Source of the DNA: a bacterium
GTDB taxonomy: Bacteria; Armatimonadota; UBA5829
Direction: 5' to 3'
DNA length: 64,000 bases
Assembly (NCBI GenBank): GCA_021371935.1
Contig: JAJFVF010000002.1
Span: 310,001-374,000 of the forward strand
Shown here in pieces: positions 32,773 through 40,573 of this stretch (positions are counted from its first letter, which is position 1; every line of letters begins with the position of its first letter). Under the pieces are notes generated by a model. It was not told the DNA's origin and did not search any database. It saw only the letters and a list, made by a program, of their open reading frames with translations. Position numbers and translations under genes: made by a program.

Positions 32773-33825
32773 CTATGGATAGACCGCAGGCATCATCAGA
32801 CCGGTCGTTTCGTCCAGACCATGCATGACGTTCATATTCTGTATGGCCTGGCCTGCTGCGCCCTTGCCCATGTTATCGATGGCGCAGGTAACGATTATCC
32901 GGTTGGTCCTTGCATCTGAGACAATGCCTATATGGGCAAAGTTGGTGCCGAAGACATTTTTAGTGCATGGCTGCTGACCCTCATCGAGCACGACTACGAA
33001 TGTCCTCTCCGCATAAAGCTCTTTATACAGAGCAATTATCTCTGCCGCAGACTGAATGCTTTTTCCCTTTGGGGCACTGGCGTAGGCTGTCGTCAGGATT
33101 CCCCGGTTCATCGGGATCAGGTGGGGAGTAAAGTTTATGGTGATCTTCTCGCCCGCCACGCTGGTAAGCTCCTGCTCAATCTCAGGCGTATGTCGATGTG
33201 TAGAGACTGCGTATGCCTTAAGACCCTCGTTGACCTCGCAAAACATACCTGACACAGTCAACTTCGACCGCCCGGAACCGGATACTCCTGACTTGGAGTC
33301 CACTATAATCGAATCCGGGCATATAGCCTTGCTCTTAACAAGCGGAGCAAGTGCGAGTATCGAACTTGTGGCGTAGCAACCAGCGTTGGCCACTATCCTT
33401 GCTTCGGCTATCTTGTCTGCGTTCAGCTCTGGGATTCCATAGACTGCTTCGGCGACAAGCTCAGGACAGGTATGATCCAGTCCATAAAACTGCTTATATA
33501 CAGCCATATCCTTAAGCCTGAAATCTGCCGGCACATCTATGAGTTGCTTGCCATACTCCATCAACTCCGGAGCTACCTTCATTCCATTGCCATTTCCCTG
33601 GGCATGAAAGAAGAAATCTGCTTTATCCGCCGCACTTTCGATATCCCACTGCTCGCACAGCGGCAGGTCCTGACCAAGAAAACTGGGATAGGCGTCTGAA
33701 AGAGGCTTGCCCGCATAGGTGCCGGAGGCGAGATATGTGATCTGCACACCCGGGTGCATCAATAAATATCTTGTCAATTCAGCTCCGGCATAACCCGAAG
33801 CTCCTATTATTCCAACCCTGATCAT
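32773..33825 (-). CDS. argC: N-acetyl-gamma-glutamyl-phosphate reductase
   Basis: A 350-residue NADPH-dependent reductase, the third step of arginine synthesis. The N-terminal nucleotide motif is GIIGASGYAGAELTRYLL, and the catalytic cysteine lies in NAGCYATS (ARIVANAGCYATSSIL). A further family segment is FTPHLIPMNRGILTTAY. The ATG at 33825 is preferred to the in-frame TTG two codons upstream. A promoter with a perfect TATAAT box lies just upstream. argC and argJ form an operon. Confidence 0.95.
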   Translation of the reverse strand: MIRVGIIGASGYAGAELTRYLLMHPGVQITYLASGTYAGKPLSDAYPSFLGQDLPLCEQWDIESAADKADFFFHAQGNGNGMKVAPELMEYGKQLIDVPADFRLKDMAVYKQFYGLDHTCPELVAEAVYGIPELNADKIAEARIVANAGCYATSSILALAPLVKSKAICPDSIIVDSKSGVSGSGRSKLTVSGMFCEVNEGLKAYAVSTHRHTPEIEQELTSVAGEKITINFTPHLIPMNRGILTTAYASAPKGKSIQSAAEIIALYKELYAERTFVVVLDEGQQPCTKNVFGTNFAHIGIVSDARTNRIIVTCAIDNMGKGAAGQAIQNMNVMHGLDETTGLMMPAVYP

Positions 33826-33865
33826 AACCAATCAAACCTTTCGCATGCGAGCATTTTCAAGCACG

Positions 33866-33895
33866 ATTATACCAGCGTGCGGGTGACGTTAGCAA
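33866..33895 (-). promoter_or_regulatory. Promoter of argC-argJ
   Basis: On the minus strand TTGCTA (plus 33890-33895), 18 bp, TATAAT (plus 33866-33871), with an extended -10 TG just before it. No obvious ARG-box palindrome is seen. Confidence 0.7.
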
Positions 33896-33967
33896 ATCTG
33901 ATCAGCCTCAATCAATGCCACCGGCAACAGGTCACTGAAAAAACCGGGGAAATTTTATAAAAATAGG

Positions 33968-33996
33968 TTGACCACTATTAGTGAACATGGTATATT
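33968..33996 (+). promoter_or_regulatory. Promoter of the HTH regulator gene
   Basis: TTGACC (33968-33973), 17 bp, TATATT (33991-33996). The expected start (about 34003) falls at the edge of the LexA-like palindrome, consistent with repression. Confidence 0.75.
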
Positions 33997-34004
33997 ATAT
34001 CAAG

Positions 34005-34018
34005 CGAACACTTGTTCG
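34005..34018. promoter_or_regulatory. LexA/SOS-box-like palindrome
   Basis: CGAACACTTGTTCG is a 14-bp palindrome (outer CGAAC/GTTCG) that follows the Gram-positive-type SOS box CGAAC-N4-GTTCG. It sits over the start site of the gene at 34064, the classical position for LexA repression. I cannot see the host's own LexA, so its binding preference is unknown. Confidence 0.6.
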
Positions 34019-34063
34019 GCCTGTCGACCGATGACCGACAGCTAACATGTTGAGGAGGCCGAT

Positions 34064-34591
34064 ATGTTGAGTAATGCTATTCCAAAGGCAGTAGTCAATC
34101 ACAAAACATGCGAGAAAAGCCCGCCGCACAATACCAATTTCGATATTCTGTTTCTTGCTGCCGATGAGGGTCTCATCGACTATGAAGATGCGGTCAACAT
34201 TGTTTTATCCACGACAGAATGCCTCGGATACGAACATGGAGCATATACACAAGTCCAGCTTGATAGAAAAATTCGCAGCGAGAATCGACGCATGCCCAGA
34301 ATCGACGAATGTGCCATCTCCAGTGAAGTGGTGGAGGACATGCTGGATCGCATATTGGACGAGCTTATTGATGTGAGTCGGCTTACTGCCTTTCAAGAGA
34401 TAGTCTTGCGGCTGAGTGTGAGTGGTCTGACAGTAGCAAATATAGCTTCAAACCTCGGTTTGTCCAGGGCGAGGACTGCGAAAGCGCTAAAGATAGCCAG
34501 GTCCAAGACAAGAGCGGCCTACGAACAGGGGAAATATGCGGGGTGGTATGAGGTGTATCTGAGCGAAGTGAACCGTACTCGAAAAAGGTAG
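34064..34591 (+). CDS. Sigma-70 region 4-like HTH protein, possibly SOS-controlled
   Basis: A 175-residue protein. The C-terminal third, from TAFQEIVLRLSVSGLTVANIASNLGLSRARTAKALKIARSKTRAAYE, looks like a sigma region 4 or related helix-turn-helix. No region 2 is present, so it is not a full sigma factor. The N-terminal part (1-100) has no recognised domain. GAGGAGG precedes the ATG. Its promoter carries a LexA-like palindrome, and the divergent neighbour is the argC operon. I infer a DNA-damage-inducible regulator. The identity beyond HTH is unknown. Confidence 0.65.
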   Translation: MLSNAIPKAVVNHKTCEKSPPHNTNFDILFLAADEGLIDYEDAVNIVLSTTECLGYEHGAYTQVQLDRKIRSENRRMPRIDECAISSEVVEDMLDRILDELIDVSRLTAFQEIVLRLSVSGLTVANIASNLGLSRARTAKALKIARSKTRAAYEQGKYAGWYEVYLSEVNRTRKR

Positions 34592-34601
34592 GCCCCGCAC
34601 T

Positions 34602-34641
34602 GCGAGGCGAGTTGTGCGGCGACTCACGCAGCTCGCCTCGC
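34602..34641. terminator. Hairpin between convergent genes
   Basis: Perfect 10-bp arms GCGAGGCGAG (34602-34611) and CTCGCCTCGC (34632-34641), 10 bp after the stop at 34591 and before the end of the convergent gene at 34683. It has no T-tract. Probably a bidirectional transcript end. Confidence 0.55.
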
Positions 34642-34682
34642 CACAATCAAATATAAAATCCAAAATATTCATTACTAAATTG

Positions 34683-35909
34683 TTAAAGTTGTCCTTGGTG
34701 CCGGAGATTGTCTCTGACTTCCTGTGCTTCGGCGCTGTCCGGCGCAATGGCGATGATTTTGTTCCAGACGCCTTCAGCTTTTGAGTGCTCGCCATGTTCA
34801 TTATACATATATCCGAGCGAGAGCAGTGCCGTTAAATCATTGGGGTCAAGTTCCAGGGTCTTTGAGTATTCGGCGAATGCAGGCTCGTCATCATCGTTCT
34901 CATCATAAGCGACGGCCAGGTTGCAGTGATATGAGGCGTTTTCCGGCTCAAGCTCGACTGCAGTCTTGAACTCACGCACTGCCTGCTCCAGTTCGCCATT
35001 TTCAAAGTATTTTAGGCCGCGCTTGTTGTAGTCTTCAGCAACCATCTGCGAAGCTGACTGCTGAGGCTCCGGCGCAGGTGGCTCAGCGGGCTTTGAACTC
35101 TGAGATTCCGAATTACGTAGTTCCTGAAGCCTGCGCTGAGCATTCATTGCGGATCGTGGATCGAGCCTGTCCGAACCGATAAGTCTGCCGCAGTTTGCGC
35201 AGTGTGTCCAGTCCGGTTGAATTGATGCTCCGCACGCTACGCATATCTTCTGCAGCATTGATCCACATTCGGGACAATATTGCATCCATCGCATTATTCT
35301 CGACCCGCACTTAGGACAGTGTGGGTTATATGCTATAAACTTTCGACCGCAGTGAGAGCAATACTGCGAGCCCACTGGGGATGAGGAAGTGCACTGCGAG
35401 CATATCTGTCTCAGCTGTTCACCGCATGAAACGCAAAAGATGGATTGTTCTTCGACCGCCACTCCACACTTGGGACACTTATTGCCTACTGCGCCGGATA
35501 TATCTGCTGCAGGAGTGGACTGTGGCATTTGAGTGGAGGATAAAGCCTTGTTAATATAATCCACTGCTCTCTGAAATATGCCGAGGTCATAAGATGGAAA
35601 ATAGACCCGCGCCTGCTCGGCGTCTGCGACAGGTGTGCGCAGTGTCAATTCAATATATCCGCTGGTGCCTGACGAGGCCACGGTTATGTCGGCGACATCG
35701 GGCAATGGATAACTGAACACTTTGCACTCGGCGTTAAGCCCGGAGTCGCAGTCTCTGACGACGAAGGCACGTTTGTCCGAGACGGCAAAAGCCTCACCAA
35801 AACTGCCTGGCAGTGATATGATAATGTTCTCACCAGCGACCAACTGTGCCTTAAGTGCGTCCTCAAGACCCATCGAAAGGCTCTTTTTCAGGTCAGCATT
35901 ATTGTCCAT
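34683..35909 (-). CDS. Zinc-ribbon and TPR-repeat protein
   Basis: A 408-residue cytoplasmic protein. Residues 1-110 form a beta-rich region, possibly PH-like (AEQARVYFPSYDLGIFQRAVDYI). Between about 140 and 250 there are ten CxxC pairs forming roughly five zinc ribbons (CPKCG...CVSCG, CSQC...CSHCG, CPKCG...CPECG, CVACG...CANCG). About residues 300-400 are three TPR units (YNKRGLKYFENGELEQAVREF, SYHCNLAVAYDENDDDEPAFAEY, LTALLSLGYMYNEHGEHSKAEGVW). It probably holds partner proteins together. It follows the histidine kinase gene after an AT-rich terminator-like hairpin. Confidence 0.8.
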   Translation of the reverse strand: MDNNADLKKSLSMGLEDALKAQLVAGENIIISLPGSFGEAFAVSDKRAFVVRDCDSGLNAECKVFSYPLPDVADITVASSGTSGYIELTLRTPVADAEQARVYFPSYDLGIFQRAVDYINKALSSTQMPQSTPAADISGAVGNKCPKCGVAVEEQSIFCVSCGEQLRQICSQCTSSSPVGSQYCSHCGRKFIAYNPHCPKCGSRIMRWMQYCPECGSMLQKICVACGASIQPDWTHCANCGRLIGSDRLDPRSAMNAQRRLQELRNSESQSSKPAEPPAPEPQQSASQMVAEDYNKRGLKYFENGELEQAVREFKTAVELEPENASYHCNLAVAYDENDDDEPAFAEYSKTLELDPNDLTALLSLGYMYNEHGEHSKAEGVWNKIIAIAPDSAEAQEVRDNLRHQGQL

Positions 35910-35942
35910 CCAATCACCTCAGAAAATTGAGTCACAATGTAA

Positions 35943-35988
35943 AAAAGTCAAAAAGCTGAGACGTAATGCCTGCGACTTTTTGACTTTT
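35943..35988 (-). terminator. AT-rich terminator-like hairpin
   Basis: 13-bp perfect arms AAAAGTCAAAAAG (35943-35955) and CTTTTTGACTTTT (35976-35988) with a 20-nt centre. On the minus strand it ends in a run of T, so it may limit readthrough from the kinase gene into the zinc-ribbon gene. Confidence 0.55.
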
Positions 35989-36003
35989 AGAACTATACAA
36001 TTA

Positions 36004-37803
36004 CTAGTTTGCTGCGGGGGCTTCTTTTTCCATATCTTTTGGACGCATTCCCGGCTGATCGCTTTTAGCCTCGCCGCCATTTTCCTTCATTTCTTCAACG
36101 AACTGCGGCGGACACAGCGGCACCTCGAAGATGAACTGTGAGCCTACTCCCACTTCGCTTTCGACCCATATCTTGCCTCCGTGGGCTTCAACAAAGTGTT
36201 TGACCAGATATAGCCCGATTCCCGTGCCGCCGACTTTGCGAGTGTCTCGGTTATCGACCCTGTGGAACCGGTCAAATACCTTGGGCAAGTGTTCCTTGGG
36301 AATACCCATACCCTGATCCTCGACGGACATACGGATCATACCGTCAAGTTTCCTGCCTTTGACTGTGACCGTGCCGCCGTTGGGTGAGTATTTAATAGCG
36401 TTATTGGTAAGGTTTGTCAATATCTGGACGAACTTGTCCTGGTCGGCAACGATGGTCGGCATATTGTCGTCGAGGTCCATCTCTATCTTATGCTTGGTGG
36501 TATATGACCTCTGGACAGCGACCACTCTTTCTACTGCTTCAGTCACATCCACCGGCACAGGATTGAGGTCCAAAGCACGTCCGGCCTCGATTCTGGAGAC
36601 ATTGAGCAGGTCGCTGATAAGTCTGGTCAGACGGTCGCATTCCTGGTCGATGATCGTATAGAATTCGTGTACCGTGTCTTTGTCATAGAAGCCTTCGGTA
36701 TCTTGCAGCAGGGTGGATATGAATCCCTTGATGGAGGTCAGTGGCGTGCGCAGTTCGTGAGAAACTGTCGATACGAACGCTGTTTTCATTCTCTCAATCG
36801 CGCGAATATCAGTTATATCATTGAAGATAGCGACTATTCCAATGTTGGTCTGGTCCTCGCTTTTCACCATAGCTGTTTGGACCTGATAAAAGCGCTCAGC
36901 GCCTTCTTCCTCAGATTTGAAATCGGGAAGTGATATTTCTTCCTGTACTTCGCTGGTTTCTTCAAAGGCTTTTGTTATTACATCGCGAACGATCTCATTT
37001 TCGATTGCACTCTTATAATCGCCCACCAGCTTTGCATCATCGTCAAGCCCGAGCATTTCTCTGGCCGATGGATTAACCTGCATCAGCCTGCCGCTGTTAT
37101 GTACCATGATGATACCGGCATATACGCTCTCGATTACATGCTCGAGTTCTTCTTTTTCCTTGACGACTTCTCGATACATCTGTGCGCTTGCGATGACCGA
37201 GGCTGCGTTGCGCGAGAGCCTGTCCAAGAGGTTCACATCTTCCTGGATGAAGACATTGCCATAGCGCTTATTGAAGACCCACATTGTGCCGATGATTTTA
37301 CGTTCCAGAACTTTATTTGTGTCTTCGTCACGCTTTTCAATTACCAGTGGCACGCAGACGCCGTTGGTTATTCCAAGCAGTGCAACGTTCTCTTTAACCG
37401 TACGCGGGTCGTTGACAGCATCGTAAAGGATTATCGGCTTCTGGTCTCTGAACACTTCACCCGAGACGCCGTCTGTGGCGGGGACTCTGAACATTTTTAT
37501 CTGTTCGTCGGTGATACCGACGCCCGGTTTTGCGGCTTGGAGTTCACCCGAGTCTTTGTCGAAAAGCTGGAAGACGCACTTTTCGGCCTGAAGTATCATG
37601 CTGATCCTGGTCACCAGCCGCTTAAGTGTCTCTTCCAGTTCTGTAAGGGGTGTCGGGCCGGATGCGCCAGCCTCGTTTTCCTTCAGACGTTCTTCCAGGC
37701 GCTTATTTGCCTGTTCCAATGCGCCAATGGCTACATCTTTTTCCTTTACTTGCCGTTCAAGCTCTTCTAATTGCGCTTGGTGGGATTTTGCATCGGCGTT
37801 CAA
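36004..37803 (-). CDS. Soluble sensor histidine kinase (GAF-PAS-HisKA-HATPase)
   Basis: A 599-residue kinase with no membrane segment. A coiled coil (residues 6-45) is followed by a GAF domain (about 55-210), a PAS domain (220-335), HisKA with phospho-acceptor H349 (FVSTVSHELRTPLTSIKGF), and an ATPase domain (about 455-575; N-box NLTNNAIKYSPNG, G1 DQGMGIP, G2 GGTGIGLYLVK). The tail is charged. Start is TTG with GAGGT eight bases before. Its own promoter lies at 37901-37929. It follows the sigma-GGDEF gene. No response regulator is nearby, so its partner is unknown. Confidence 0.92.
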   Translation of the reverse strand: MNADAKSHQAQLEELERQVKEKDVAIGALEQANKRLEERLKENEAGASGPTPLTELEETLKRLVTRISMILQAEKCVFQLFDKDSGELQAAKPGVGITDEQIKMFRVPATDGVSGEVFRDQKPIILYDAVNDPRTVKENVALLGITNGVCVPLVIEKRDEDTNKVLERKIIGTMWVFNKRYGNVFIQEDVNLLDRLSRNAASVIASAQMYREVVKEKEELEHVIESVYAGIIMVHNSGRLMQVNPSAREMLGLDDDAKLVGDYKSAIENEIVRDVITKAFEETSEVQEEISLPDFKSEEEGAERFYQVQTAMVKSEDQTNIGIVAIFNDITDIRAIERMKTAFVSTVSHELRTPLTSIKGFISTLLQDTEGFYDKDTVHEFYTIIDQECDRLTRLISDLLNVSRIEAGRALDLNPVPVDVTEAVERVVAVQRSYTTKHKIEMDLDDNMPTIVADQDKFVQILTNLTNNAIKYSPNGGTVTVKGRKLDGMIRMSVEDQGMGIPKEHLPKVFDRFHRVDNRDTRKVGGTGIGLYLVKHFVEAHGGKIWVESEVGVGSQFIFEVPLCPPQFVEEMKENGGEAKSDQPGMRPKDMEKEAPAAN

Positions 37804-37900
37804 ATCTATTACCTCGCTTCAGGGGCCTTCAAAGAAAATGGCGCGACATTACACTATGCCGCACCGCTGCGCTGAAAACAGGCCCATCGAACATAACGCG

Positions 37901-37929
37901 ATTATAACACAGCACTATATCTGGGTCAA
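37901..37929 (-). promoter_or_regulatory. Promoter of the histidine kinase gene
   Basis: On the minus strand TTGACC (plus 37924-37929), 17 bp, TATAAT (plus 37901-37906). It begins immediately after the stop of the sigma-GGDEF gene (37932-37934). The kinase can therefore be transcribed apart from the pilus genes. Confidence 0.75.
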
Positions 37930-37931
37930 AC

Positions 37932-39275
37932 TTATGCCGCTTTCTTTAGTTGAGTTTTATCTTCACCGGTCAGTTGTCCCATGGTAAGCCCCATGTTTTC
38001 CAATGCTTTTTCGAGCATATCCTCGGCAGTAAATGCGTCAGCCGGATATCGTGCTATTCCCACGTTTGCCGCGCCGATTACCTTGGCGCCTTTTCGTCCC
38101 GACTCCATTCCGGTTGCTTCGACAATTGAGCAGATTCTGTCTGCAACATGCTGCGTATGGCTGGCCGTATGCGGGAGCAGAAATGCAAATGAAGTCTCAC
38201 CAAAGCGGGCGACAAGGTCCATCTTGCGCACTTGTCCGCGCATAGCCTGACCCAGATTGTAGAGGTAATCATCCAGGCGGACCATACGTACATACCTGTC
38301 CAAATCATCAGGCAGTTGAATATCAAGCAGCAGGATAGAGAGCTTATGATTTCCACGATAGGCTCGGCTTATCTCCTCGTCGAGCCTTTCCAGGAAATAC
38401 TGTCGATTGTAGAGTCCGGTGGTAGAGTCAATCACACTCATCGAATCGGCTATATTCTCACCAGGTTTGCGCTTGGATACATGTGTGCGCTGCATTTGTG
38501 CATCTCGAATTTCATCGGTAGCGAGTATCTTGCGCAGTTTCTTTGTGCCGTTGCGCAGAATGTGCGAGACATAGTTACAGCTTATATCCAGTTTTTTTGC
38601 GATCTCAGTCTGATTGAGCCCTTTATAGAAATGATCTGCGATCACTTGCTGTTCAATATCCTTGAGTCTGTCGAGTGCAGACTCAAGAACAATCTTGTCT
38701 TCCAAAGGAAGTTGGAATGTCTCCAACTTTTGGTCCGAAATCTTTTCTTCTTCTTTTGGACCCGAGCCTTCGTCTTTGTCTCCGTCAAGTGAGGTCACCT
38801 TAAACACTTCGCGCGTTGTCAGCATCTCACGCACCGTGCTTTCCGGCATCTGCATCATCTCTGCGATTTCTTTTTCAGTAGGCTGTCGATTATGTTGTTG
38901 GTTTAATGACTCGATCACCCGAGTCATTTTCTGATTGAGTTCCTGAAGCCATGCGGGTTCCTTGATTATCTTGCCCTTATCGCGCAGGTAGTGTTTTATC
39001 TGGCCGACGATGAAGTGGGTCGCATATGTAGAGAACTTGACACCCTTATCGCCGTCATATTTGTCGACGGATGTGATCAGTCCAACATAGCCTTCCTGGA
39101 TAAGGTCTTCCAGAGGCTCGCAGGCGCCCATAAATCTTCTGCCTATGCTTTCGACAAGATTGGCATATTGCAGGACGATCTCGTCCCGTATTTTAGAATC
39201 CGGACTCTGCGCATATTGGACCAGGCGATCCTGGATTTCATCTTCGGTTAACTTTCGACTGCTTCCCAACCGCAT
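37932..39275 (-). CDS. Sigma-70 family factor fused to degenerate GGDEF domain
   Basis: A 447-residue fusion. Residues 35-105 are sigma region 2 (EPLEDLIQEGYVGLITSVDKYD, FSTYATHFIVGQIKHYLRD), about 110-185 region 3, and 195-252 region 4 (DRLKDIEQQVIADHFYKGLNQTEIAKKL...YVSHILRNGTKKL). This is the SigB/SigF/SigG type without region 1. From 283 a GGDEF-type domain begins (DSTTGLYNRQYFLERLDEEI), with LLLDI at 316-320. The catalytic signature is RFGETSFAFLLP, with GETSF (359-363) in place of GGDEF, so cyclase activity is unlikely. The gene lies 77 bp after pilC. Inferred role: nucleotide-tuned transcription of pilus or surface genes. Confidence 0.9.
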   Translation of the reverse strand: MRLGSSRKLTEDEIQDRLVQYAQSPDSKIRDEIVLQYANLVESIGRRFMGACEPLEDLIQEGYVGLITSVDKYDGDKGVKFSTYATHFIVGQIKHYLRDKGKIIKEPAWLQELNQKMTRVIESLNQQHNRQPTEKEIAEMMQMPESTVREMLTTREVFKVTSLDGDKDEGSGPKEEEKISDQKLETFQLPLEDKIVLESALDRLKDIEQQVIADHFYKGLNQTEIAKKLDISCNYVSHILRNGTKKLRKILATDEIRDAQMQRTHVSKRKPGENIADSMSVIDSTTGLYNRQYFLERLDEEISRAYRGNHKLSILLLDIQLPDDLDRYVRMVRLDDYLYNLGQAMRGQVRKMDLVARFGETSFAFLLPHTASHTQHVADRICSIVEATGMESGRKGAKVIGAANVGIARYPADAFTAEDMLEKALENMGLTMGQLTGEDKTQLKKAA

Positions 39276-39352
39276 GTTGTATCCTCACAAGAACAAAGAT
39301 TTCACTACATTTTATATTTGAGATTTAGAATTTTATATTTCAATTCTCACTT

Positions 39353-40567
39353 CTAACCAACCGAACTGATCAGTTTGAATATAGGAGCCATGATAGAGAT
39401 GGCGATAAAACCGACCAGACCACCCATCATAACGATCAGACAGGGTTCGATCATGGAGGTCAGGCCTTTGACGGCGTTATCAACCTCTTGATCGTAGAAA
39501 TCCGAGACCTTGGCAAGCATTTCTGAGAGTCGGCCCGTCTCTTCTCCGATATCGATCATATGCGTAACCATCTGCGGGAAGAGACCGCTTGTCGCCAAGG
39601 GAGTACTGATCTTCTGGCCTTCTCGAATGGCGTTTCTGGCATTTTCAATCGTGTGTGCAATCACACGATTGCCCGAAGTCTCTCCCACTATTTCCAGCGA
39701 ACGCATCATCGGAACGCCGCTGGCGATCAGTGTAGCGAATGTGCGCGAAAAGCGTGAAATTGCCATCTTCTGCACCAGTTCGCCGATTACGGGAAACTTC
39801 AGCTTCAGCATATCAATCTGCCATGCGCCGCTGTCGGTGTTTCGATACCATCGATAGGCAAAAGCTCCACCCACCACTAGTATCGGCAGCACATACCAGA
39901 ATTTGACCGCAATGTCGCTCAGTGCAAAGAGCATTTTAGTTGCGCCCGGCATCTCAACGTTCATGGAATCGAATATTTCCTTAAACTTGGGCAATACGAA
40001 CAGGAAGAGCGCGATTACCATTATCACGGCGAAACTCAAAACCAGGATCGGATATACCATGGCCGATTTGATCTTGCCTCGAATCTCCTGCTCACTCTCA
40101 AGAAATCCAGAGAGTCTTTCCAGAATCTTGTCGAGAATACCGCCTGTCTCCGCCGCCTTGACCATATTTACATATAGACGCGAAAACACATTCGGGTGCT
40201 TGCCGAATGCATCGGTAAGGCTCAAGCCTCCCTTGACGTCTTTTTTGCACTGTGCGATAACGGGCTTAAGGACGGGGTCTTTTGTCTGACCCTCCAGGAT
40301 ATCAAGGCAGCGTACTATGGCTATGCCAGCATCAATCATAGTAGCGAACTGCCTGCTGAATATAACCATATCATTGAGCTTGACTTTCCCTTTCGGGATC
40401 GTGGAACTCGACACGGCCTTTGCGTGAGACCGCTCCTCATTTAGTGAGAGTATATGGTATCTCTGTTCGTGGAGCTTTGACATCACCAACTGCTCACTCT
40501 CAGCATCCACCTTACCCTTCACAGTTTTGCCGTTCGGGTCCAGAGCCGTATAGACAAAGGTAGACAT
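39353..40567 (-). CDS. pilC: Type IV pilus inner-membrane platform protein PilC
   Basis: A 404-residue protein with two T2SSF domains (about 65-190 and 270-395). The first contains FSRQFATMIDAGIAIVRCLDILE and the second FSRTFATLIASGVPMMRSLEIV, and each is followed by membrane helices. PilC is the inner-membrane platform on which the PilB and PilT motors act. The N-terminal ARM region (MSTFVYTALDPNGKTVKGKVDA) is intact. GGGAGG precedes the start. It is 6 bp downstream of pilT. Confidence 0.95.
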   Translation of the reverse strand: MSTFVYTALDPNGKTVKGKVDAESEQLVMSKLHEQRYHILSLNEERSHAKAVSSSTIPKGKVKLNDMVIFSRQFATMIDAGIAIVRCLDILEGQTKDPVLKPVIAQCKKDVKGGLSLTDAFGKHPNVFSRLYVNMVKAAETGGILDKILERLSGFLESEQEIRGKIKSAMVYPILVLSFAVIMVIALFLFVLPKFKEIFDSMNVEMPGATKMLFALSDIAVKFWYVLPILVVGGAFAYRWYRNTDSGAWQIDMLKLKFPVIGELVQKMAISRFSRTFATLIASGVPMMRSLEIVGETSGNRVIAHTIENARNAIREGQKISTPLATSGLFPQMVTHMIDIGEETGRLSEMLAKVSDFYDQEVDNAVKGLTSMIEPCLIVMMGGLVGFIAISIMAPIFKLISSVG

Positions 40568-40573
40568 ATTTGT

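Noticed and set aside
34064-34591. Full sigma factor
   Set aside because: Only a region 4-like HTH can be seen; region 2, needed for core binding and -10 recognition, is absent.
37932-38430. Calling the GGDEF domain an active diguanylate cyclase
   Set aside because: The signature is GETSF and the second metal region is also changed, so activity is improbable.
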